The translations under genes and the position numbers were made by a program. Source: Liolophura sinensis (Eukaryota > Mollusca > Polyplacophora > Chitonida > Chitonidae). From it: a stretch of 60,000 nt of DNA. The notes below the pieces were generated by a model. That model saw nothing but the letters and a program-made list of their open reading frames with translations. It made no database searches and was not told the origin of the DNA. The stretch lies in contig NC_088302.1 in NCBI RefSeq assembly GCF_032854445.1, forward strand, positions 4,027,338 to 4,087,337, in the 5' to 3' direction. This document shows positions 1 through 11,600 of this stretch, in pieces (position 1 is the first letter of the stretch; each line of letters starts with the position of its first letter).

Positions 1-84
1 TTTCCACAGAACTCCTTTCCAGTTATCAGCAGATAGTGAAGGAATTCTGCCTGCAATCTTGAATGGTGAACTGAGATGTATAAT

Positions 85-935
85 TAATTAGATAATTAAA
101 TGTACCTGTATGAGAGGTGTTTGACCTTAGTCACTATACCTCAGCCACAGTAATGTACCTGTATGAGAGGTGTTCAGCCTCAGTCACTGTACCTCAGCCA
201 CATTAATGTACCTGTATGAGAGGTGTTTGACCTTAGTCACTATACCTCAGCCGCAGTAATGTACCTGTATGATATGCTTGACCTCAGTCACTATACCTCA
301 GCCACATCAGTGTACCTGTATGAGAGGTGTTTGACCTCAGTCACTATGCCTCAGCCACATTAATGTGCCTGTATATGTTTGACCTGTCACTATACCTCAG
401 CCACATCAATGTACCTGTATGAGAGGCGTTTGACTTGTCACTATACCTCAGCCATATTAATGTACCTGTATGAGACTGCTGACTTCAGTCACTATACCTC
501 AGCCACAGTGATGTACCTGTACAAGAGGGTGTTGACCTCATTATACCTCAGCCACAATGATGTATGAGAGGTGTTGACCTCATTATACCAGAGCCACAGA
601 AATGTACCTGTATAAGAGACTGTTGACTTCAGTCACTATACCTCGGCCACAGTGATGTACCTGTATGAGAGGCTGTTGACCGGACGATACCTCAACCTCA
701 GTGATGTACCTGTGCGACAGGGTTTTGACCGGACGATACCTCAGCCACATTAATGTACCTGTATGAGAGGGTGTTGACCTCACTATACCTCAGCCACATT
801 AATGTACCTGTATGAGAGGGTGTTGACCTCACTATATCTCAGCCACATTAATGTACCTGTATGAGAGTGTGTTGACCTCACTATACCTCAGCCACATTAA
901 TGTACCTGTATGAGAGGGTGTTCACTTAACTATAC
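85..935. repeat. Minisatellite, ~49-55 bp unit, ~16 copies
   Basis: Tandem units carry the plus-strand core CCTGTATGAGAGG followed by TATACCTCAGCCACATTAATG. On the minus strand each unit contains two donor-like sites, TACAG|GTACAT and CTGAG|GTATAG. The array lies beyond the apparent NBAS 3' end. The 50 nt before it (1-50) could be an exon of another minus-strand gene after a TTGCAG acceptor, but are too short to identify. Confidence 0.9.
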
Positions 936-1038
936 TTCAGACACACTAACTCTCATTCCGTTGCCATGCTGATACATACATCAGCCTCTTGTGAACTGGA
1001 AGCAGAGGTTTTGTTTATTTTTCAAAAAAAAAAGTCGT

Positions 1039-1044
1039 TTTATT
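1039..1044 (-). promoter_or_regulatory. Candidate NBAS polyadenylation signal (AATAAA)
   Basis: Plus-strand TTTATT gives AATAAA on the transcript strand, about 1.3 kb after the NBAS stop codon. A second AATAAA lies just beyond at 1014-1019. This is sequence-based only; a cleavage site near 1000-1030 would fit both. Confidence 0.45.
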
Positions 1045-1416
1045 CATAAAGCAAATTACAGGTACATGGTAAATATACCAATGAAACGAAATCATACAAA
1101 GGCAGACTTTTTGAGAATGTGATTTTTACCATATGTATTTAAACACTCATCTCAAGTTTTAGTAGATGATTTCTTCTACATGGCTACATTTAATACAATA
1201 ATGTTGTAGTGTACAGTACTGCTCGTCAAAGATACATCAAAAAGGTCCAACATAAAAACCTGTAACAAAATGAGGCATGACTTCTCACCGACAACTTTCT
1301 CATGCTGATTAATCTGGCATTCATTATTGCATTCATCTTGTATGACACATGAATTCTTGGTTCATAGTACATGATTGCATATGAAGGTTGCCAGCACCAC
1401 TGCTGATATACAAACA

Positions 1417-1563
1417 GCCAGGGCCCCAGTTTCACAAAGCGGCGTACAACATTGTTTTATCGTACATTTGTCGTACGATATTTTGTATGTCACATTTAAC
1501 GTACCATTGTCCTATATGTGCGATATCGTACAAGTACGACACCTTTGTAAAGTGGCCCCTGGT
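1417..1563. mobile_element. MITE-like element with CCAGGG.. terminal inverted repeats
   Basis: The left end CCAGGGCCCCAGTTTCACAA and the right end (read inverted) CCAGGGGCCACTTTACAAAG form imperfect terminal inverted repeats. The interior holds the palindromic TCGTACGA and other gtacg-rich words. This resembles non-autonomous DNA transposons of marine invertebrates; no clear target duplication was seen. Confidence 0.55.
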
Positions 1564-2350
1564 CTCTCAGTTTTCATCAGCTGATAAGGAAGCACAATAA
1601 ATAGTTCTCAAAAGTACAGGACTTAATTTTGGCAGTCACTATCCCAAATGTTTATCTGGTAAGGTACCGATCATTTGACGCATTCCCAACATCTGAGAGA
1701 AGTGCGGAAGTGTATGAAGTAAACACAGTTGGGCTGGCATCCTAATCACCATCATGAAGGAGAGGAAGAAGCCGCTTGTCACTTTGTTTGCACCAAAGTA
1801 TGTAAGACACTAATTCTGTCTGGATTCCAATTAAACCATGATCGGGAAAAGGAGCCCCTGTGAGTCAATCCTGCTATTGTTCCCGGTTTTGTGTATGATA
1901 GTGTGGTGAAGACTGATGCTGAATGAATATAGCTCTGTATCAAGCCTAACAGAGTTTATCTAGTGAGCGTGAATGTAACTGGCATCTTGGTGAGGTTAAC
2001 TGCCCACACAGTCAATCATTCAATTCCACATTGGCTTAGTGTAAAAAGTAACATGGGAGTTGCCTCCCTTAACACCATCTATGAATGCAATCTATACAGT
2101 TTAAATGCCCAAAGACACAATGCGGCAACCATACATGCCTATGTAGTGTACAGTGCATTAAACCAGGGAGGTGATTATATCCTCACAACCAAATCTAACA
2201 CCATAATCTGAAATAAAATCTGCATCAGGGTTGACAAGATATTTGATTAGTTTATGAAATTATTGCACACTTTTTGGTGAACTATGAACAGGTAAAAATC
2301 ACAAGTTATTATGTACATGTATGTATAAATATTATATAACTCATCATGCA

Positions 2351-2635
2351 CTACTTCAGCCATGTGTGTAGAACGTGTCTGGCAGCGGAGAAAGTTTGCA
2401 GAATTGGATGAGTGCCTCTGCACTGAAGTAACAGAGAGCCAGCCTCTGACATAAAGCCGGCTTCCTGGAGCTGGCTAACCACCACCTCTACTTGTGCAGG
2501 GCTGTCAGCCGGCAGGTCCTTGACCTGGTTCTGCACCACCTGCCCTATGACCTTCTGGTACACAGGATACTCCACAACCTCTGCCACTAGCCGTCTCTTC
2601 AGGATGAGATCAACTAATTCTTCCTCGGTGTCCTT
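2351..2635 (-). CDS. NBAS: NBAS e58 (last coding exon)
   Basis: Begins KDTEEELVDLILKRRL after a TTCACAG acceptor and ends in TAG. It contains EAGFMSEAGSLLLQCRGTHP, the conserved NBAS C-terminal motif. Phase 0 entry. Confidence 0.95.
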   Translation of the reverse strand, partial: KDTEEELVDLILKRRLVAEVVEYPVYQKVIGQVVQNQVKDLPADSPAQVEVVVSQLQEAGFMSEAGSLLLQCRGTHPILQTFSAARHVLHTWLK

Positions 2636-5600
2636 CTGTGAACAAACACCAGAACATGTGAATAGCTAAATGTTGTAAGATCAAGTGACTAATATGAAGT
2701 AAGACACCATTAAACTGTCATAATACAATACCCTCCTCATTAAACAGATGTCCCTCTTTAAGCCACTGTTTAAAATGGCGAACCTAAAATCTCTCATGTT
2801 CAGTGTATGTGTGCAGAACAAGTAGAGCACAGATTAAACTCAAATCAGATACAATGCTAAATATGCAAAACATATGCATGGATATATGCAAAATGGCTCA
2901 TCCGATTTATTGATTTATTTGATAGGTGTTTTTACGCCGTATTCAAGAATATTTCACTCATACGACGGCGGCCAGCATTAAGATGGGAGGAAACCCATTT
3001 TATGTGAGGGCCAAAAATGAATCAAAATGAAGCAGTCATAGCATGGAAACCACCACTGAATTTGAACCAAAGAAATCACTAAATATGCAAAATTTATGCA
3101 AGGATCCAAGGTCAGACATGGCATGTACTATGCTGATAGGATGATACATTTATAATGATGGCTTTTTGGAAGTTTCAAACATGCAAACATTATGCTCACT
3201 AGAACAGTTTGAGCCAGAGCTGCAAGCACATGGCTTACCACTGGTTTCTCTAACTTACCACTTCAACATCCTCCAGGTGTGCAATGGCTTGTGAGTACAA
3301 AGATTGATGTGAAGATAGCAGGACTACTTTCACAGCTGACACTCGATCACCTTTTTCCAAAACTAAATTTGACACATGCTGGATAACCTGAAATATACAC
3401 GACAGAACATCATGCAAAATTAGCATGAGTTTAAAAATAAGTTTAACCAACATGAAAACAGTGAGAAACTCATGGTTTTTTTTGATGCTGAATGATCCCC
3501 CCAGGGCAGCACACCAGTTAAAAAAGCTTCTCTGTAATATAGTCACAGGTCTGCATTATTTTCACCAAGAACTGAATTTGACCTGAAGTTCAACACCAGG
3601 TGCTGTAGGATGTTTTGTGATTCCAGTGTGGTGTGAAGCAAGCTAGCTCCAGTTTACAGATGTACTGTCACTGGCTATGTAAAAGGGTAACGGCAGCAGC
3701 ATTCCAGTGCTTATGGGTGCACGTGAGAATTTCCATTTAAGTTAGTTGGTAGAGTGCTGGATTTTGATTCCGATGATTTTGTCAGTGGGAATCACAGTGC
3801 AAAACCTTTAAACATGACACTGGTTCCATGACCAAAGAAGTTCCAAGAAGCGTGGGGCAATGGCCCTGTGAACGTGTATGTCTTATGAAAGGGGAGGATT
3901 AAAGTGGGGACAAGTCTCACAGGAGAAAGCTTTCCAGTGTTTAGCAAGCTGTAGCAGAAATTTCCTTAAGCTTCATTCACGGAGTGTTTGATTTCTGAAT
4001 AATTCAAATACCAGTGTGACCCACACGGAAAAACCATCAAACATCACGACAGTTCTTCAGTTAGTCAGAAACCATGGTAACTCAACTTACATGAAAACTG
4101 ACAGATTTACATATTGTTCCTACATGTATGTTTGATCATGCAGTCAAATGCTTCCTTTATTTGGTAAGCTGGACTCACCTGAGGGTTGAGAGATTCACAG
4201 ACACCTGGTTCCTTTATCTGATCCACAGTAGCTTGTACCCCCTCTGTCTGACCCCTGGACACCAGGCCAGCGAACAACCTCACCCAGGGGCTCTCCTCAA
4301 CATTGACGTGTCCACTGTAGCAATCAGAACACTGCAGGTCACTCATACACACAAATCTTCCCATCCTGCTCATTTAAGTTCATGTTCTTGAGGTGTATCA
4401 TGTCAATATCAACATTACTTGTGTCTCATGGCGGCAGTCTCAAGCTGCCATGCCTTAAGTGCTGACTCACTAAAGCATCTAACTAAAGACACTAATCATT
4501 GTACAGGTGTTTGTCAAAACATTGATCATTATCATTGCACAGGTGTATGTCAACACACTTATAATTATCATTGTACAGGTGTATGTCAAGACCTTATCAT
4601 TATCATTGAACAGGTGCTTGTCAAAACACTAATCATTATCAATGCACAGGTGTACGTCAACACACTTATCATTATCACTGTAAAGGTGTATGTCAAGACA
4701 TTTATCATTATCATTGTACAGGTGTATGTCAAGACTTATCGTTATAATTGCACAGGTGTATGTCAAGACACTTATCATTATCATTGCACAGGTGTATGTC
4801 AAAACACTCATCATTATCACTGTAAAGGTGTATGTCAAGACACTTATCATTATCATTGTACAGGTGTATGTCAAGACACTTATCATTATCATTGTACAGG
4901 TGTATGTCAAAACACTTATAATTATCATTGTACAGGTGTATGTCAAGACACTTATCATTATCATTGTACAGGTGTATGTCAAGACACTTATCATTATCAT
5001 TGTACAGGTGTATGTCAAGACACTTATTATCACTGTACAGGTGTATGTCAAGACACTTATCATTATCATTGTACAGGTGTATGTCAAAACACTTATCATT
5101 ATCATTGTACAGGTGTATGTCACGATACTTATCATTATCATTGTACAGGTGTATGTCACGACACTTATCATTATCATTGTACAAGTGTATGTCAAGGCAC
5201 TTATCATTATCATTGTACAGGTGTATGTCAAGACACTTATCATTATCATTGTACAAGTGTATATCAAGGCACTTATCATGATCATTATACAGGAATATGT
5301 CCTATAAACTGGTAATAAACACACAGATGACATGTATATCACCCACCTGTCTTGGCTGGATGACATTGGAGGCCAGAGCTGGAGTAGTTTACTCAGAGAC
5401 AGATAATGTTCCACAGTGCTACTCTCTGTTATCAGACCATCAAACAAACTCTGTCTGGAGCCTTCAGAAATCACGTCAGTATCTGATACCTGTGAACAAA
5501 CAAGGATGTGCTACAATAATGGGTTGATTCAAGATGATGAGTGTAGACATGATGGGTGATGATGAAACAAGAGAAAGAATTTGTAAGAGGAAAAGGGGAC

Positions 5601-8600
5601 AACCCTGGGATTCCAGCACCAAAGAAGCACACCAGGGTCTGCACAAATGAGGAACTGAAGCACCCCCTTCAGATCAAAATTGATCAACTCACTTGACTTT
5701 TACTTGTGATGAAGCATAAACAGTGTGAGACAGTGGTTCTGGGTGTCGCACTGCCTTTACATGAACATCTACCTGTGATTTTGGTTGTCATGTTTGACAC
5801 TTGGGAATACTGTTCTGATGCATGTTTGACATTTGGGGATACCACTCTGGTGCTTAACAAGATCATTCAAAAACATATGACAACACAGACAAAGTATCAA
5901 GACAGATGAAAATACTGAAATTCCTTTGACAGCAAATGCCTGTAAGATCACACTGATTAGCTTCCAAAACAATGCTGCTGGATTCCTTAAGCCAATACTA
6001 CATGTGTTTGGCAGATTGTACAGCTGGGCTTTCACAATACCTGTCTGCTTGGCCACGTAGAGGAAACTATAGCCGTTGTCCTGTACAGAGTCAGTAACAC
6101 CTTGTCCTCTTCTGACACAGGGAATGACTGTGACAGAAAACACAAAACATGATTGGTAAAACTGGAAATTAGAAAACAACATGACACTGATTTAATACCT
6201 CTGGTGATCATCACTGCTGTTACAATACATACTTTTAAACGTACAGTCCTTAAACAAATGTGAAAAAAAACCAAATAAATATAAATCTGCTTGCACATGT
6301 GAACACTCATTTTTTCGCATATGATGGATAATGTGCTAACATTTCACTAAACAACTTGATCATTCCATGTCTTACACTACCATCTAAAAAAGAAAAACTG
6401 AAGTTTTTACTTCAACTGGTGAACATAAATCAGAATTAAACTGAAGTAATTTGAAAGTGCTTTAAGAAGCATTTACCTTTTCCAGCACCTCCAGTACATC
6501 TAGCCTGGGCTGGGTGGGGACAGATGAATCAGCACAGAAATGACGCAGCAGTGAGATCATGTCCTCTGAGCAAACCAGGTCTCCTCTGTATGAGTAAGAC
6601 ATGGTTTACACTTTGTACTTAATGCTTTACAGGCAACCTCTCTAACTGGGACATATGTTTTTACATGTATTTATTTATTTATTTGATTGGTGTTTGACAC
6701 CATAATCAAGAATATTTCACTTCTACATTGGCAACCAGCATTATGGTGGGAGGCTCCTGGGTAATTGCGTTGCCCTGGCATGCTAACCCCTTCAGCCACG
6801 GAGGCCATCTTTTATTTATTTGATAGTTGCTAATGCCATAAGCAAGGATTTTTCACTTATACCATGGCGGTCAGTTTTATGGGTGAAGGAAAGTCACTGA
6901 CAAACTGTGCCATGTGTGACATACAGATATGCACACCATATTGGTGGAGGACAAGCGGCCTTCCATGAATATTAAGCTGCATAAATGACCACACTGACAG
7001 CAACCTTATCCTCTGCTACACCACTGCTCAATTCCAGGACACGAAGGACAGCAGCAACCTTATCCTCTGCTACACCACTGCTCAATTCCACGAAACGAAG
7101 GACAGCAGCAACCTTATCCTCTGCAGCACCACTGCAAAATTCCACAAAACGAAGGACAACAGCAACCTTATCCTCTGCTACACCACTGCTCAATTCCACG
7201 AAACGAAGGACAGCAGCAACCTTATCCTCTGCAGCACCACTGCTCAATTCCAGGACACGAAGGACAGCAGTAACCTTATCCTCTGCAGCACCACTGCTCA
7301 ATTCCAGGACACGAAGGACAGCAGTAACCTTATCCTCTGCAGCACCACTGCTCAATTCCAGGACACGAAGGACAGCAGCAACCTTATCCTCTGCAGCACC
7401 ACTGCTCAATTCCAGGACACAAAGGACAGCAGTAACCTTATCCTCTGCAGCACCACTGCTCAATTCCAGGACACGAAGGACAGCAGTAACCTTATCCTCT
7501 GCAGCACCACTGCTCAATTCCACGAAACGAAGGACAGCAGTAACCTTATCCTCTGCAGCACCACTGCTCAATTCCACGAAACGAAGGACAGCAGCAACCT
7601 TATCCTCTGCAGCACCACTGCTCAATTCCACGAAACGAAGGACAGCAGCAACCTTATCCTCTGCAGCACCACTGCTCAATTCCACGAAACGAAGGACAGC
7701 AGCAACCTTATCCTCTGCAGCACCACTGCTCAATTCCACGAAACGAAGGACAGCAGCAACCTTATCCTCTGCAGCACCACTGCTCAATTCCACGAAACGA
7801 AGGACAGCAGCAACCTTATCCTCTGCAGCACCACTGCTAAATTCCACGAAACGAAGGACAGCAGCAACCTTATCCTCTGCAGCACCACTGCTCAATTCCA
7901 CGAAATGAAGGACAGCAGCAACCTTATCCTCTGCAACACCACTGCTCAATTCCAAGACACGAAGGACAGCAGCAACCTTATTCTCTACACCACTGCTAAA
8001 TTCCAGGAATTGAAGGACAGAAGTACATTGTACATGTAATAGTTCATTTAACATACTGTTGGCTAATATCTGTACCTCAAAAGCACATGCCATCTTTACT
8101 GCAGGAACATTTACCCACCAACTATGAGGTGTTCTACAGGCAACACAGGTCATTAGCCACTCTCAAAGTCGTAAGTTCTTTGATTTGAAACCACATCTAT
8201 GTTCAATTTGTACCTGTCCCCAGACTCACCCAGCTTCTTGGTGCTCTTGCACTGATGTAACCATCCCCTTCAACACGTCCAGAGGCTCACCCTGTCTCAG
8301 GTCATAAAGAGATGTGGTTGAACCTCTGAGGAAAAGCAAAACACATCTAGTTTAGTGATATTCTACAAAACACCTGAAACCCAATCACATTGTTATGCCT
8401 TCAATGTGTATTACCCTTTTAAACTAAATCTTAACCCTTATAACTAACCTAATTTCTCAACCTTTTCGTATATGAAAGAGCAGCTTTCAGTGCACTTTAT
8501 GCACCTTTTCCATTTGATTTTGGAGACAACACGACATTGATTTGATTGGCCAATTTCAGGGCTTCACAAAAAGTTTATTAAACTTTATTAGTCTACGCTG

Positions 8601-11600
8601 AATAATGCACTCAGGATATGCTTAAATAAACACCTTGCAAACATGCGAATAGGTTGAAGAATTACAGTATAATGATTACAATATTTTATCATAGTGAGAG
8701 TGTTTATCTTACTGCAGGCATGAGGATTTCACTGAAACTATCGTTCCATTTCCGTGTGGGTTCCCAGGTTAGAAATTCACGGAACCGAAGTCCTATTCCC
8801 ACAAAAAAAGGCTTGGCCTAACTCACTCAGTACTGCTTACTAAACACTGAACAGAGTTAATTGTCTGAAGACTTGAGTTGTCAGCCTTTAAATTGTGGCT
8901 AAGGTGTCACTCGGGGATTCTACTTCGTTGCCAAGCATGGTCTCACAAAACCTGGACCTTTTTCAATCTCTCTGCGTACAGCGCGTCTGCAAAGCTATCT
9001 GTCACACTATCTGCCACGATAGACAGGAAGTAGCATAGCCGATGAATGCAGGGAAAAAAAGCCAGTCAAGGTCATTGACCATGGATGTTGTGATTCATAT
9101 GGAATTCGAATTCAGAGAATCGTTTGATAGCAAGGCTGTTGTGGAAGTTGTATGTAACACATGATGTACTGTACTCTTCACGCAGGGAAGGTAACACAAA
9201 GTGACAAATTTTACAGTACCCAGTTCTCTCCCTTCTCTTTTCAATGGTTTGGCGTCAGATACCTCAATCATTCAGCCACAGTTCATACATTTTAAACGAA
9301 AAGTTTGAAGGGTTATGGTTATTTTTACTTTACAAAGTAAATGAAAATTAAATCTGCATTAGACACCAAAATTTATTTGAATGAAATGCAATTAATACTA
9401 AAATTATTACAGGTAAATCAGTTCCCATGGGAAAAATTGTTGGGAGCCAAAAAAGTGTTTCCCAGCAATTCTGTAATCCCTATGCCTGTTAACGTATCTA
9501 TGCTGCTGCCTCACTGGGACACTACATCCAAACCTGAGACTTTAACATCCCACAAAGAATGCTGATGCTGAGCTGGCAAGTTCTAGTCTTGCCCCTTCAT
9601 GTTTAGTTCCGCTCACCTGAGGATGGAGACAAGCTGAGCCACAGCCTGCTGCAGCGCTGTTCTGGGTGTCCATTTCTCCACAGGACTGACAGATAACACG
9701 TCCTCTACCAGATCTGCTGACACACCATCCAACATCATCTGTACCAGCAGCTCCTTCATCTGAAACATACATCATGGGAAGCCTTTTAAATCCTGTACAG
9801 GGGGGCCTCCGTGGCTCAGTTGGTTAGCGCGCTAGCGCAGCGTAATGACCCAGAAGCCTCTCACCAATGCAGTCGCTGTGAGTTCAAGCCCAGCTCATGC
9901 TGGCTTTCCCTCCGGCCATATGTGGGAAGGTCTGCCAGCAAACTATGGATGGGCATGGGTTTCCCCCGGGCTCTGCCCGGTTTCCAGCCACCATAATGAT
10001 GGCCACAGTTGTATAAGTGAAATATTCTTGAGTACGGCGTAAAACACCAATTCAATAAATTAATACACCCTGTACATGTGCCACCCAGCCAGGGTCATTC
10101 AAGAGATGCTTACAAAACAACTCAAACAGCCAACCAAAGCCTCAATGGCTGAGGGGGTTAGCATGCCAGCACGGTGCAATGACCCACGAGCCTCCCACCA
10201 ATGCGGTCACTGTGAGTTCAAGTCCAGCTCATGCTGGGTAGGGCTGCCAGTAACCTGCGGATGGTCATGGGTTTCTCTCGGTCTATACCAGGGTTCCGCT
10301 TACCCAGCTGCTGCTGTATAAGTGAAATATTGTTGAGTACGGCAAAATACACTAATCAAATAAATAAATAAATCAAACCAACCTTATCCACATTTCCCCC
10401 TGAGACATCATACATCACAGCATACTCCTTCATTTGTTTTTCTGCGGACAGTGCCATGGACTGGATAGTCTCGCTGGTGAGGAGTTGGAGATGGGATGCT
10501 AACTGCTGGAGGCTGGAGATGGCATCCTCCCAAGTTACAGTGTCGCTGGTCAAATAAAACATCAAAACTGGTTTACAAAAAGTACATAATAAGATGAGCC
10601 ATACACAGTATACATGTACCATTCATGTACACGTCTGGGGATGGCGTACAATACAAAATGGCCAATTGACAAAAGGATAACCAACCACCAACCACATATT
10701 CAATATACATGTAACATGTCATTTTCTAATTAGTTTTTAATATATAGTAAATTACAAAAAAAATTACCTTTAATAGCTATAAATAATAACCCTCCTCTTG
10801 TGGGGGGTGAGGGGGTAACAAGGTAAGAAGATTTTATAGTCCACCTTACATATACATAACTTATTTAAGGATCAAGCCGGTTGGCCGCCAGCTTGATCTG
10901 TGAGCCTACCAAATAAACCTGCATGAACATTTTACACAGCTTTGATGTGAATGCTCACACATATTTATAAAATGCATCCAATCAGGATCTAGGAAATCAT
11001 TACATATGTAAATGTTATGTTTACATCCGGCTGGTTTTCAACATTCTTACTTCAAGATATTTTATGTGTAGACCGAGGGTAATACAAGTAGTAAGTCAGA
11101 TAAATATTAAATTAAAAGATGACATTCTTATCTTCCAGATAATCCAAGAGTTTTGGTCCACACTCTTCAGACCATTTTACAGCAAAGGACTCTTCCAAAT
11201 TAACAGCTGATTTTCAGCAATGGCCTTCAGACTGTACATATAGAGACAGACTTAAGACAAACAAAATTCAGTGTCAATTCTCTGTTCGACAGTGCATGCA
11301 CAGCGTAGCTGAAGATGACCAGGGTTTATCTGATAACTCACCCTGAGGAGTCCACCTTCTTAGCCTTTCCTGCCTGTTGGCGACCCACTTTTATCATCCT
11401 CTTGATAATTTCACTCCTGCACTCATGAGACAGCTGCAAGGAAGGATGGATCGACCTGTTAGCGTGCTTGGACATGCATGATCATGGTATTTACCACTTA
11501 AAAACATTGGCAGATGATAATTAATATCCGTAACAATGGAAGAAATTATACAATATGAAAAAGAAAATTCATAAAATGTTAAAGTAGCTCCACAGCGCTG

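Larger units (their letters stand above)
1020..2350 (-). other. Probable NBAS 3' UTR
   Basis: No NBAS-like coding sequence follows the stop codon, and the first plausible poly(A) signals are near 1039 and 1014. The stretch contains a MITE-like inverted-repeat element (about 1417-1563) but no convincing gene. The true UTR end needs cDNA data. Confidence 0.45.

Noticed and set aside
85-5310. The tandem arrays as CRISPR loci
   Set aside because: Units are contiguous with no unique spacers, and the setting is a spliced eukaryotic gene.
4419-5474. Long frames on both strands over the 36-bp array as secreted Cys-rich repeat proteins
   Set aside because: Several overlapping frames are open only because the 36-bp unit is divisible by three; no splice sites, start context or homologues support a gene.
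9801-9895. Functional tRNA gene at the start of the SINE
   Set aside because: The tRNA-like part is fused to a SINE body with an A/T-rich tail and target duplication; it is a tRNA-derived promoter only.
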